A stretch of DNA of 64,000 nt from Candidatus Hydrogenedentes bacterium ADurb.Bin170 (GTDB lineage Bacteria > Hydrogenedentota > Hydrogenedentia > Hydrogenedentales > CAITNO01): the NCBI GenBank assembly GCA_002070275.1, contig MWCY01000016.1, positions 1 to 64,000 of the forward strand. Direction: 5' to 3'. Of the stretch, positions 18,174-26,655 are shown piece after piece; the stretch's first letter is position 1, and each line of letters starts with the position of its first letter. The position numbers were made by a program, and so were the translations under genes. Under the pieces are notes generated by a model. The model ran no database searches. It was not told where the DNA came from and worked only from the letters and a program-made list of their open reading frames with translations.

Positions 18174-18824
18174 TTGGATGATGTACTTGGAAATATTCTA
18201 TTCACTTTTTTTCTGGCCGGCATACTCATACTCGGTGTAAGTCTTTACTTTTACTATCAGTATCTGATTCGCCGTGCTTTCATCGAAACGGCAAAAAAGC
18301 ACGGATACCGCTATTATTACAGAAGTTATGCCATTCCGCAGCGCTTTGCCTTTTTAGCACAGCACCGCCGCGGTCGTGGACGGTATGCCTTCAACATTCT
18401 GATTGGACAGGATAAGAACAGTTCTCGCCTGGTTTTTGATTACACTTTCAGCACCGGGCTGGGCGTGGAAAAAAAATGGCACTACTCCAGTTTCGCCGCA
18501 TTACGGCACGGAAAGACCTGTCCTTTTCTGCGCATCTATCCCCGGAGCATGCTTTCTGTTCTCGGCGATATTGTCGGTTATGATGAAGCGCTTTTTGAAG
18601 AGAGCGAATTCACCCAGAAATATGCCATCTATACAACGGACGAATCTTTTGCGCATGCAATGATAACGCAGCCGCTGATAGAGTATCTGTTCCGCCACCC
18701 GGAGCAATCGCTGGAAGTGGAACCCTATTGGATTGCACTGGGCACCTCGGAACGGCTGGTTCCTGAAGAAGTGCCACGCCGGGTTCGGCAGATTGAAAAA
18801 GTCCGAGCCATCCTCCCTCTCTGA
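18174..18824 (+). CDS. Unknown protein with one N-terminal membrane segment
   Basis: A 216-residue protein I do not recognise. The start is a TTG at 18174; no in-frame ATG lies near. Residues about 7-30 are a hydrophobic helix (ILFTFFLAGILILGVSLYFYY), placing the rest most likely in the cytoplasm as a membrane-anchored domain. The soluble part mixes strands and helices rich in Arg, Tyr and Phe, with no cysteine pair or nucleotide motif that I can see. It follows the aminotransferase by 46 nt on the same strand, so it may be transcribed with it. Function not inferred. Confidence 0.65.
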   Translation: MDDVLGNILFTFFLAGILILGVSLYFYYQYLIRRAFIETAKKHGYRYYYRSYAIPQRFAFLAQHRRGRGRYAFNILIGQDKNSSRLVFDYTFSTGLGVEKKWHYSSFAALRHGKTCPFLRIYPRSMLSVLGDIVGYDEALFEESEFTQKYAIYTTDESFAHAMITQPLIEYLFRHPEQSLEVEPYWIALGTSERLVPEEVPRRVRQIEKVRAILPL

Positions 18825-19215
18825 CACGCGCTTTTCACGGTGCCGCCGCTGCCCCTCAGTTTTCTGAAAAATTCCTGCGCATCGGCTCCTCCTTTCACTC
18901 TGTTTCTCCGCCCAGTCCTGCACGATGAGGGCAAATGTTACAGTATTCGCCGCCAAAGGTGATACAATCAGCATGTGCTCTTACTCCAGTGCTGTAATTA
19001 CACTGAAAAAGCAAGCTGTCTTCAAGGGAGTGGTCGACAGTGATAAAAATTAAGCTCTTCGCAATAGCAGGCCAAGGCTATCCGCGCCCTGCTTATCCGA
19101 CCTGCTCCCCCTCTTTTCTTTTCTTTCCCTCTCTGTCTTTTCTGCTTTGTTCTCTTTCTGGCGTGCCAAAAATCTTTTTACCGACGCAGTGGCTTTATTC
19201 TAAACCGGAGGCTGT
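18825..19215 (+). promoter_or_regulatory. Long leader/intergenic region before glgC
   Basis: A 391-nt gap. TACAAT at 18963-18968, preceded by TGA, forms an extended -10 box and would give glgC a leader of about 240 nt. Inside lies a possible 26-codon ORF (18973-19053). A weak hairpin with 6-bp arms AGCAGG/CCTGCT lies near 19065-19095, followed by a pyrimidine-rich tract. No known riboswitch class was recognised. Confidence 0.35.
18973..19053 (+). CDS. Possible 26-codon small ORF in the glgC leader
   Basis: ATG at 18973 opens 26 codons that begin Met-Cys-Ser-Tyr. A strong Shine-Dalgarno match, AAAGGTGAT, ends nine bases before the ATG. However, this site overlaps the candidate extended -10 box (18963-18968), so the two cannot both be used from the same transcript. 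The peptide has no recognisable domain. It may be a leader peptide or chance. Confidence 0.22.
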   Translation: MCSYSSAVITLKKQAVFKGVVDSDKN

Positions 19216-20532
19216 ATGATCATGACAAAACCACTCTCTTTTTCTGAGCAGGAAATATTGAACACGACGAGTGCGATTGTTCTTGGCGGTGGGCGGGGAA
19301 CCCGGCTGTATCCGTTAACAAAGGTAAGATCTAAACCGGCGGTACCTCTCTGCGGACGCTACCGGCTCGTGGACATTCCGCTAAGTAATTGCATCAATTC
19401 AGGCATCAACCGTATCAGTGTTCTGACCCAGTTTAACAGTCACTCGCTCAACCGGCATATTAACCGTGCGTATAAATTTGATGAATTTAACGGCGGCTTC
19501 GTAGAAATTCTGGCGGCCGAGCAGACAAATGAGACCGGCGACTGGTTTCAAGGTACTGCCGATGCTGTCAGGAAGCACCTGTATCATATCAGCCAGAGCC
19601 GTACCTCCCATTTTCTGATCCTTTCCGGCGATCAGCTGTACCGCATGGATTACAGGACTCTGCTGAAAACACATATAGAAAAGGATGCCGACATCACCGT
19701 TGCCGCCCTGCCGGTAAGCCGTGAAGCAGCACAAGGCTTCGGCATTATGAAAGTGAACCGAAATGCCGGAATCCGACGCTTTGTTGAAAAGCCTTCGGAT
19801 GATGCTCTTTTAGACTCGCTGATTACCCCTTCTAAGGTATTTGATGATTTCGGTTTATCGGCGGATGGGAAAGATTATCTGGCTTCCATGGGCATTTATG
19901 TTTTTAAAGCGCATGTGCTTGCAGATCTTCTTTTATCTCATCCCGAATGGGTCGATTTTGGAAAAGAACTGCTGCCCAATTCGCTGAAAAGTCACAAAGT
20001 TTTTGCACACATGTTTTACGGCTTCTGGGAAGACATCGGAACCGTGCGCTCTTATTTTGATGTCAGCATGGCAATGGTTTCCTCCCGGCCTCCCTTTCAA
20101 TTTCACGATCCGAACAATGTGATTTATACTCACGCCCGTATGCTGCCCGGAGTGCGGATCGACCGCTCGACCACCATAAATGCCATTCTCTGCAGCGGCA
20201 CCCGCATCGAGCAGGCACTGATTGAGGATTCCATCATCGGGATACGAAGCATTGTGAGGCCCGGTGCTGTCATTAAAAACTCCGTAGTGCTGGGCGCTGA
20301 TTATTTCGAGGAAGCCGGTTCAACGCTTAAAAATCCCATCGGAATAGGCAGAAACACCCAGATCAGCCGGGCTATCATCGATCATAATGCCCGGATAGGA
20401 GACAATGTGGTGATCCGCGGTTCCAAGCGGCTGAAAGACACCGATGGAGACGGATTCGCCATCCGTGACGGAATTGTAGTGGTCTTAAAAGATGCAGTCA
20501 TCCCTAAAGGCGCTCAAATCGGTGATGTCTAA
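19216..20532 (+). CDS. glgC: Glucose-1-phosphate adenylyltransferase
   Basis: A 438-residue ADP-glucose pyrophosphorylase. It joins ATP and glucose-1-phosphate to ADP-glucose, the committed step of bacterial glycogen synthesis. The nucleotidyltransferase domain shows GGGRGTRLYPLT, KPAVPLCGRYRLVDIPLSNC, SGDQLYRMDY, the substrate-binding VEKP and EDIGT. The C-terminal 120 residues are a left-handed beta helix with hexapeptide-like repeats. ATG 19216 follows GGAGG at 19206-19210; a second ATG two codons later is also possible. No other glycogen gene lies in the window. By family knowledge it is allosterically controlled by glycolytic intermediates. Confidence 0.96.
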   Translation: MIMTKPLSFSEQEILNTTSAIVLGGGRGTRLYPLTKVRSKPAVPLCGRYRLVDIPLSNCINSGINRISVLTQFNSHSLNRHINRAYKFDEFNGGFVEILAAEQTNETGDWFQGTADAVRKHLYHISQSRTSHFLILSGDQLYRMDYRTLLKTHIEKDADITVAALPVSREAAQGFGIMKVNRNAGIRRFVEKPSDDALLDSLITPSKVFDDFGLSADGKDYLASMGIYVFKAHVLADLLLSHPEWVDFGKELLPNSLKSHKVFAHMFYGFWEDIGTVRSYFDVSMAMVSSRPPFQFHDPNNVIYTHARMLPGVRIDRSTTINAILCSGTRIEQALIEDSIIGIRSIVRPGAVIKNSVVLGADYFEEAGSTLKNPIGIGRNTQISRAIIDHNARIGDNVVIRGSKRLKDTDGDGFAIRDGIVVVLKDAVIPKGAQIGDV

Positions 20533-20543
20533 GTATGTGTTTT

Positions 20544-20572
20544 TTGACTGAATTTCATGAAAATGGTAGGAT
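20544..20572 (+). promoter_or_regulatory. Candidate promoter of the cyclophilin gene
   Basis: -35 TTGACT at 20544-20549, a 17-nt spacer and -10 TAGGAT at 20567-20572. The start codon used is at 20806, so the leader would be about 225 nt. Confidence 0.45.
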
Positions 20573-20650
20573 TACTTGAGCATTCTCAGCGCCGATGTGT
20601 ATGAGCGGAATATCATCTGCAGGTTATTCAGAAGATGCTTTTCAGTTCAG

Positions 20651-20691
20651 GGATAGCCGTTCCCCTTCTCATTGAACAATGAGGGGTATCC
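20651..20691 (+). repeat. Long imperfect hairpin in the cyclophilin leader
   Basis: Nested arms can pair: GGATA with TATCC, CCCC with GGGG, and CTCATT with AATGAG around a GAAC loop, with internal bulges. It lies within the putative leader. No T-run follows, so it is not a standard terminator. Confidence 0.4.
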
Positions 20692-20805
20692 TCGCGGCAG
20701 CTTTTTGTCGTTAACAGGACACATGTGCAGGAATACAGCCTGCTCTTTTGGTGTATTCACCATAGTTTTCAGCCGTACCAATGGTTTGCAGAAAAAGGAA
20801 AAGCC

Positions 20806-21549
20806 ATGACCAGAAAAAAACGGATTGCCGCGGCCTTGCTTTTGAGCGCCGCACTGTTGCTGACAATCAGTATTATCGGTGCTCCGGATCGGCTTCCTGA
20901 GAGTGAGCACATCGCCCGCAACCAGGTTGCGTTGCGTTTGAACCAGATTTATGCCGAGGAAAAGGCCGCTCCGGAAGCCGATGCCGATGCCTCCTCTTCA
21001 ACCCAAAAGGATTCTGATATGACCCTTGTGAAAACCCCTGATGTATTTAAAGTAAAGTTCGAGTGTACCAATGGTGACTTCGTTGTTGAATGCCACCGTG
21101 ACTGGGCACCTCTTGGAGCAGACCGATTTTATGAGTTAGTGCAAAGCGCATTTTTTGACAATAGCAGTTTTTTTCGTGTAATTCCGAACTTTGTTGTTCA
21201 GTTCGGGCTTGCTGCTGATCCGGCAGTTACCGCCAAATGGAAAAATAACCGTATCAAGGATGATCCGGTCACAGAAAGCAATAAAGAAGGGTATATCACC
21301 TTTGCGACCTCAGGGCCCAACAGCCGGACTACGCAGCTGTTTATCAACACCGGCAATAACCAGCGTCTGGACACCATGGGTTTTTCTCCTTTCGGCAAGG
21401 TCATTGAAGGACTGGACATTGTCAAGGCGATCAATTCCGAATACAGCGAAAAACCCAATCAGGGGATGATTACCAAGGATGGTAATACCTATCTGAAAAC
21501 AAACTTCCCCAACCTGGACTACATCAAGAAAGCGACCCTGATCCCCTGA
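20806..21549 (+). CDS. Membrane-anchored or secreted cyclophilin-type peptidyl-prolyl isomerase
   Basis: A 247-residue protein that would catalyse cis-trans isomerisation at proline bonds during folding outside the cytoplasm. Residues 1-28 form a signal anchor (KKR followed by a long leucine/alanine/isoleucine stretch). A short acidic/Ser linker follows. The cyclophilin domain (about 85-245) shows FFRVIPNFVVQFG, SRTTQLFINTGNN, MGFSPFGKVIEG. Start chosen at ATG 20806, which follows AAGGA; an upstream in-frame start at 20725 has no ribosome site and would bury the signal. A strong terminator follows the stop, so the gene is transcribed alone. Confidence 0.92.
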   Translation: MTRKKRIAAALLLSAALLLTISIIGAPDRLPESEHIARNQVALRLNQIYAEEKAAPEADADASSSTQKDSDMTLVKTPDVFKVKFECTNGDFVVECHRDWAPLGADRFYELVQSAFFDNSSFFRVIPNFVVQFGLAADPAVTAKWKNNRIKDDPVTESNKEGYITFATSGPNSRTTQLFINTGNNQRLDTMGFSPFGKVIEGLDIVKAINSEYSEKPNQGMITKDGNTYLKTNFPNLDYIKKATLIP

Positions 21550-21570
21550 CCCTTCCCCGTTGATTTGCCT

Positions 21571-21608
21571 GCCGGCAATGCCTTCTGTGCGCATTGCCGG
21601 CTTTTTTT
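21571..21608 (+). terminator. Rho-independent terminator after the cyclophilin gene
   Basis: Perfect 11-bp stem (GCCGGCAATGC with GCATTGCCGGC) around a 9-nt loop, followed by seven T residues at 21602-21608. Confidence 0.93.
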
Positions 21609-21616
21609 GTGCAAAA

Positions 21617-22030
21617 TCAGGCAACCACACCTATTGTGAGAAGGAGATTGGCATAGATACGCTGTTCCCCTGTCACAATCTGCAGGCAGGTATCAGGGCC
21701 GGAGGCTTCTTCATAAAATTCAAAACGATTATAGGCCTGCAGGGGGACGTCCGGCAGCAGTGCGCGAAACTCATTAAAGATCGAAGGCTCCGGACCTGTC
21801 TCCGGTTCCATAACTGCGGCCTCTTCAACCGGGATGGCAGTGAGAATCACCTTCAGGACATCGGTAACAGAAAGCATGCCGGGCGCCAAGTTGAGATAGA
21901 CCAGCCCGGCATTATCTCCCAGCCGGGTGCTGGCGGGATAATTGCCGTCGGTGATCAGGATTTTTGAACCGTGCCCCGCTGCCGCCAATGCTTCCAGAAT
22001 ATCCGGATGTATTAATCTTTGTTTCAGCAT
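21617..22030 (-). CDS. fucU: RbsD/FucU-family sugar mutarotase
   Basis: A 137-residue protein of the RbsD/FucU fold, which speeds interconversion of sugar anomers (fucose mutarotase or ribose pyranase). The N-terminal motif HPDILEALAAAGHGSKILITDGNYPA-type region is split here: HPDILEALAAAGHG, then KILITDGNYPA, holding the active-site His and Asp; it resembles FucU more than RbsD. ATG 22030 is preceded by GGAGAATACC, so the longer reading from 22078 is rejected. The gene follows the sialidase-like gene by 69 nt on the same strand, suggesting that sugars released outside are processed inside. Exact sugar not proven. Confidence 0.85.
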   Translation of the reverse strand: MLKQRLIHPDILEALAAAGHGSKILITDGNYPASTRLGDNAGLVYLNLAPGMLSVTDVLKVILTAIPVEEAAVMEPETGPEPSIFNEFRALLPDVPLQAYNRFEFYEEASGPDTCLQIVTGEQRIYANLLLTIGVVA

Positions 22031-22099
22031 GGTATTCTCCTTATTGATTTTATTTAAAACACGGTGCCGCACGGGCACCCGTTTCGCGAAATTATTCTG

Positions 22100-23269
22100 T
22101 TACAGGGCTTCCAGAGGGATCTGCCAGCACCTGACCCGGTCACGTTTGTAGGTATAGGAGATTGCCACTCCCTTTGCGGTTTTTACAATAGCGGGATAGG
22201 AAAACTCAAATTCAGTGTCCTGCGGCGCATCTTCCAGATGCGCAAGAATAGACCAGCTGTCGCCGTTGTCACTGGAAACTGCAAGAGACAGAGGCGTGCG
22301 TGCGCCCCAATTGACGCCAACGGGATTCAGCACAAGAAGAAGACGGCCGTCTTCCAGCTGAATCAGATCTAAGCCGCTGTTGTTATTGGGCATGCCGGTA
22401 TCATAGGTATCACACCAGGTCACGCCGTTATCTGTGGAATCCGAACGCAAGATTGCACCGCAGGTTGACCGAAGCAATGCATGGATGTGTCCCGGCGCCG
22501 ATTCCCAGAGCGTCGGCTGAATGGTGCCTTTTCCTTTAAATTTTCTCCGATCAAGGGGAAAGTCCATGGAACGCTGCCAGCTTTTGCCACCGTCGGAAGA
22601 GAAATCAACAAAAGAATCCCATTTCCCCTCTTCTGTAGAAGCTGGAGCACACCACCTGTCATCCGACAGAATAATGGCCTTATTTTTTACGGGACCGCGC
22701 CCGCCCACATCACCGGGAACAAGCACCAGCGGCTCCGACCAGGTTTTTCCGTTGTCTTCAGAAGACATACACCAGGTACTCCAGCGCGGCACATCCACCC
22801 CAACTTTGAAAAAGAGGTGTATCACATCCTTCTCGTCTTTGAAAAGAACAGGATTCCAATGAGCAGTCTCTTCCACCTTTGCAATGGCGACAGGAGCAGT
22901 CCACTCTGATCCATCGAATACTGAATACCAGATTCCGACATCGGGATTCTTCTCCGCCGTGCCGCCAAACCAGGCTGTTATGATTTTGCCATCGGCAGTC
23001 TCCACCAGCGTACTGGCATGGCACTGGGCAAATGAACGTTCGCTGCCGAACGCAAAAGAGACACTGCCGCCGGCACCAGTCACTTTTTCCTCAAATGCAG
23101 CAGCAGACAGCGCTTCTTCCGGCTTCAATGACGCCAGGCGCGCTTCCGGAGTCAATACTGCCGTCTTTTCAGCGGCGCAAACAGTGTTGCCTGCACCCTT
23201 GGCAGATACACAACCCAGCACTGCCCCGCAACAACACAGCAGGCCAACCACAAATAAATTTTTGTACAT
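22100..23269 (-). CDS. Sialidase-like BNR-repeat lipoprotein
   Basis: A 389-residue six-bladed-propeller protein. ATG 23269 follows AAAGGA; a longer frame from 23422 lacks a ribosome site. The N-terminus is a lipoprotein signal ending in AVLGC, with Cys20 as the lipidation site. Four Asp boxes (S-x-D-x-G-x-T/S-W) are visible: SSEDNGKTW, SSDGGKSW, STDNGVTW and SSDNGDSW. The N-terminal sequence HASTLVETADGKIITAWFGG is typical of the Sialidase_2 (PF13088) group. The FRIP arginine motif of true GH33 sialidases is not seen, so sialic acid cleavage is unproven. It lies upstream of fucU and divergent from a DUF4091 gene. Confidence 0.8.
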   Translation of the reverse strand: MYKNLFVVGLLCCCGAVLGCVSAKGAGNTVCAAEKTAVLTPEARLASLKPEEALSAAAFEEKVTGAGGSVSFAFGSERSFAQCHASTLVETADGKIITAWFGGTAEKNPDVGIWYSVFDGSEWTAPVAIAKVEETAHWNPVLFKDEKDVIHLFFKVGVDVPRWSTWCMSSEDNGKTWSEPLVLVPGDVGGRGPVKNKAIILSDDRWCAPASTEEGKWDSFVDFSSDGGKSWQRSMDFPLDRRKFKGKGTIQPTLWESAPGHIHALLRSTCGAILRSDSTDNGVTWCDTYDTGMPNNNSGLDLIQLEDGRLLLVLNPVGVNWGARTPLSLAVSSDNGDSWSILAHLEDAPQDTEFEFSYPAIVKTAKGVAISYTYKRDRVRCWQIPLEAL

Positions 23270-23376
23270 TTTGTTTCCTTTATTTCGCAGTATGGTATAC
23301 TCACAATCCGTTTCGAGTATTGCATTGTAAGCAAAGCGGTGAAGCAATTCAAAGCCACTTCGCACTAAAGTCCGCA

Positions 23377-23419
23377 TTGCAACTTCTATTTCCCTTTGGG
23401 TATAGTGAAGGCTCACTAT
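23377..23419 (+). promoter_or_regulatory. Promoter with overlapping palindromic operator
   Basis: -35 TTGCAA at 23377-23382, an 18-nt spacer and -10 TATAGT at 23401-23406. A perfect palindrome, ATAGTGA-AGGC-TCACTAT (23402-23419), overlaps the -10 box and covers the transcription start. A protein bound there would block the DUF4091 gene. Confidence 0.5.
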
Positions 23420-23467
23420 CATTCGTACAGATACAATCCTGCTTGCAGACTGTCTAAGGAAAGAAAC

Positions 23468-25153
23468 ATGAGCTGTAAAAAAATTGTATATACCCTTTCA
23501 GCGACAGCAATTCTCTTATCTTTTTCCTCTCTCGCTCCCGGTGCCGAGCTTCAGCTGTGGTCTGTGGATCCGCTGATAAAAGTTTTTCGGGATGCCGAGC
23601 CGCAGCCCGCCGGTACTGCTGTGGATCATGTTGTCCGGGGCGAATACGGTGAATTTCAAATTGTTGTCCGTTCCGACACATCCCTGGATACCCTTTCGGC
23701 GTCGGTGACCGATTTTTCAAATACTGTAAGCGGAACAACCATCCCGGGGGCGTCTGTGCGCTTTGTCGGCTATGTTCATGTAGACCGTCCGTCACAGAGG
23801 CCTTCGCTGGATCAGCTCCGCCAGCCACCGGCAGACTTCCCCGACGTGCTGTTGGAAGATGCTTCTGTCTCTGTACCATCAGAGCAGGCGCAGCCTGTGT
23901 GGATTAGTGTACATGTTCCGCCTGCTGTGCCGGAAGGTGCGTACCAGGCATCAGTTACCGTTCGCGCTGACAGCGGCGGCATCACACAGGAAGCGACTTA
24001 TCCCCTTAAGTTGGTAGTGTATCCCATCACATTAGACAGCACCAGGCTGTGGGTCACCAACTGGTTCTCCATGCAATGGCGGCATATGGAAATTAATCCC
24101 GAACCGGATTCTGACGCTTATTACGATCTTTTACGGCGCTATGCCCGGAATATGGCGGAACACAGACAAAATGCTGCTCTGATCTCCCCACTGGCGCTTT
24201 CGCGTTTTTATGTGAATGCTGAAGGTGCGCTGGCAGTTGATTTTGAAAAATTTGACCGGTGGGTACAGATTTTCATTGATGAAGGAGTCATTGGACGTAT
24301 TGAGGGCGGGCATATCGGCGGTCGTTCGGGCGGCTGGGACTCGGATTTTATAACGTATATCCATAGTGTACAAGACGGGGCTGTAACCAACGGGTCGGCA
24401 GCACCCGATTCCGAAGAAGCCCGCACTTTTTACGGCTTTTTTTACCCGGCCCTGACAGCACATCTGAAGGAAAAAGGCTGGCTGGATATTTATATGCAGC
24501 ATCTTGCCGATGAGCCTACCCAGCGAAATATGGGTACATACAAAGCCCTGGCGGCACTGGTTCATGAGTTTGCCCCGGCATTGCGTATCATAGAAGCAAA
24601 TCATACAAAAGAACTCGTAGGCTCCATGGATATCTGGGTACCTCAGCTGAATTTTTTTCATGAGGATTTCGGGCATTATCAGGAACGCCAAAAGAACGGT
24701 GATGAGGTCTGGTTTTATACCTGCGTATTTCCTCAGGGTGAATATGCCAATCGCTTTATCGAACTTCCGTTAATTAAGACACGGCTTCTGCATTGGATCA
24801 ACTTCACCAGCGGTGCCACAGGCTACCTGCACTGGGGATACAATGCGTGGAAAAACGAAGACCCTCGGGTTTATACAACCCGTGAACATAACGGACCGCC
24901 CTATCTTCCTGCCGGAGACCCCTGGGTTGTGTATCCGGGTAAAGAGGGACCCCTCGATTCCATCCGCTTTGAAGCCATGCGGGACGGTATCTTTGACCAT
25001 GAGCTGCTGTGCCGTCTGGCAGAAAAAAATCCTGAAGAGGCGCATCGGCTGGCAGCAGGTCATATTCTCGATTTTGACCGCTACAATACGGACGTTGAGG
25101 CCTTTCGTGCAACACGTATTGCACTGCTGCAGGCACTGGCCGCCGCTTCCTGA
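23468..25153 (+). CDS. Secreted DUF4091 glycosidase-like protein
   Basis: A 561-residue exported protein with signal peptide (KKIVYTLSATAILLSFSSLAPGA). ATG 23468 follows AAGGAAAG. Residues about 30-200 are beta sandwich; 210-500 form a barrel-like domain with the DUF4091 signatures YMQHLADEPT, WVPQLNFFH and TSGATGYLHWGYNAW. DUF4091 proteins resemble glycoside hydrolases, and the Asp-Glu in LADEP is the usual candidate catalytic pair; activity is not established. The gene is divergent from the sialidase-like/fucU pair and has its own promoter with an operator, so the locus looks like an inducible glycan-use unit. Confidence 0.85.
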   Translation: MSCKKIVYTLSATAILLSFSSLAPGAELQLWSVDPLIKVFRDAEPQPAGTAVDHVVRGEYGEFQIVVRSDTSLDTLSASVTDFSNTVSGTTIPGASVRFVGYVHVDRPSQRPSLDQLRQPPADFPDVLLEDASVSVPSEQAQPVWISVHVPPAVPEGAYQASVTVRADSGGITQEATYPLKLVVYPITLDSTRLWVTNWFSMQWRHMEINPEPDSDAYYDLLRRYARNMAEHRQNAALISPLALSRFYVNAEGALAVDFEKFDRWVQIFIDEGVIGRIEGGHIGGRSGGWDSDFITYIHSVQDGAVTNGSAAPDSEEARTFYGFFYPALTAHLKEKGWLDIYMQHLADEPTQRNMGTYKALAALVHEFAPALRIIEANHTKELVGSMDIWVPQLNFFHEDFGHYQERQKNGDEVWFYTCVFPQGEYANRFIELPLIKTRLLHWINFTSGATGYLHWGYNAWKNEDPRVYTTREHNGPPYLPAGDPWVVYPGKEGPLDSIRFEAMRDGIFDHELLCRLAEKNPEEAHRLAAGHILDFDRYNTDVEAFRATRIALLQALAAAS

Positions 25154-25166
25154 ATAACTGGAACTG

Positions 25167-26357
25167 TCATTCCGGCGAAGGATCTTCTTTTTTCTTCACT
25201 TTCAGTGTATTACCGAGGCGCATGGAATCGAAGCCCAATTTTTCACGCATACCGTCCACGGCATGCAGCAGGCGCTCCCACTTTTCGCTGTCCTCCCGGC
25301 CAAAAAGCCGCATCTGATGCTGGTCTTTGGAGAGACCCGATAGGTTCACCCCGATAAGGCGCACACGGGTTCGGCGCTGCTGTGCCTTCGGTATAAGTAG
25401 TTTCAAAGCCTCTACAATGCGGGTATCCAGACAGGTCGGCTCAGGAAGGGTGATGCCAAAGGATTTTGTTTCAAAGTCGCTGTACCTGACTTTTAACGTA
25501 ACTTTCCCTGCTTCCAGCCCTTCAGAGCGGAGGGTATGCGCACAATGCTCGGCAAGGCAGAATAACACAACTTCGAGTTCCTTCCAATCCTGAAGGTCTT
25601 CAGAAAAAGTTGTTTCACGGCTGATCGATTTGGGCGTGCGAACCGGGTCGACAATATCGCTGCCGACGCCCTGGGCAGCGGCATACAGACCTGACGCCGC
25701 CTGCGCGCCCATCAGCCGGGAAAGCACTGCTTCCGGCACTGCTGCAAGCTGCCCGACAGTCAGAATCCCGCGTTCCTCCAGCATTTCCCGAGATCGCGGG
25801 CCCACGCCGGGCAATTCCGCTACAGATAAAGGTGCGAGAAAAGATGCCTCTTCGCCGTTCGGCACAGCAAGGAAACCATCCGGCTTGCGCTGATTGGCAG
25901 CAATTTTTGCCACCATTTTATTGGAGGCAATACCGACGGTGGCGGTTAACTGTTCCTTTTCATAAATGCGCTGTTTCAGAGAAAGGGCAAGAGCGGCCTC
26001 ATCGTCAAAAAGATGGATCGAGCCTGTTATATCCAGATTTGCTTCGTCAATAGATGCCATTTGTACCAGTGGCGTGACTGAATAGAGGATATCTCTGATC
26101 CTGCGGGACACTTCTCCATAAACGCCGTGACTGCCGCGAATAAAGATGGCATGGGGACAGAGCTGCCTTGCCCTGCCTAAAGGCATGGCGGAGCGCACTC
26201 CGTATGCTCTTGCTTCATAGGAAGCGCTCGCCACGACCCCGCGCCTGTCTTCGGGATTCCCTCCGACAACTACTGCTTTGCCGCGGAGCTGAGGATTTCG
26301 TGCCACTTCAACAGAAGCGAAGAAAGCATCCATGTCAATGTGCAGAATACGACGCAT
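25167..26357 (-). CDS. dinB: DNA polymerase IV (Y-family)
   Basis: A 396-residue translesion polymerase that copies past damaged bases. The palm motif HIDMDAFFASVE starts at residue 6, the steric-gate region is in place, and SIDEANLDITG holds the catalytic Asp-Glu pair. The helix-hairpin-helix thumb reads LPGVGPRSREMLEERGI, and the little finger domain fills the last 120 residues. It ends in a basic tail (LKVKKKEDPSPE) without the usual QLxLF clamp-binding peptide; LRLFG-like RLFGRED just upstream may serve. ATG 26357 with upstream AGGAACG is preferred over the TTG at 26390. No LexA box was recognised. Confidence 0.95.
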   Translation of the reverse strand: MRRILHIDMDAFFASVEVARNPQLRGKAVVVGGNPEDRRGVVASASYEARAYGVRSAMPLGRARQLCPHAIFIRGSHGVYGEVSRRIRDILYSVTPLVQMASIDEANLDITGSIHLFDDEAALALSLKQRIYEKEQLTATVGIASNKMVAKIAANQRKPDGFLAVPNGEEASFLAPLSVAELPGVGPRSREMLEERGILTVGQLAAVPEAVLSRLMGAQAASGLYAAAQGVGSDIVDPVRTPKSISRETTFSEDLQDWKELEVVLFCLAEHCAHTLRSEGLEAGKVTLKVRYSDFETKSFGITLPEPTCLDTRIVEALKLLIPKAQQRRTRVRLIGVNLSGLSKDQHQMRLFGREDSEKWERLLHAVDGMREKLGFDSMRLGNTLKVKKKEDPSPE

Positions 26358-26655
26358 AAGCAGAAGACGTTCCTGAAACCAGAAAGACAATGTAAATTAA
26401 AAACGCGGACTCCAGGACACAGACAGAGTCATTTTGCCTGGATATTGTCTCTGTGGTACTGTCCCAAACCAATCCGGGCGCAGCGCCACATAAAAAAACA
26501 CACCTGCATCCAAACCGAATAAAAGCAGTATGGGCTCCTGAATTGTAAGCCAGGACTTTCAAAGATTCAACATTGACCTTCTCCGTCCGAAGTTTCCCGA
26601 ACGTGTGCTTTTCTATTTTCAGTGTGACATAATATAAAGAGCAAAGGATCTGCTA
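26358..26655. other. Divergent intergenic region dinB / nnrD
   Basis: A 298-nt gap between divergent genes. It is AT-rich near 26625-26640 (ATAATATAAAG), which may hold the nnrD -10 box, but no confident -35 partner, operator or small gene is seen. Confidence 0.4.

Noticed and set aside
18973-19053. CooT-type nickel protein in the glgC leader
   Set aside because: It also starts Met-Cys, but at 26 codons it is less than half the CooT length and lacks the rest of the fold.
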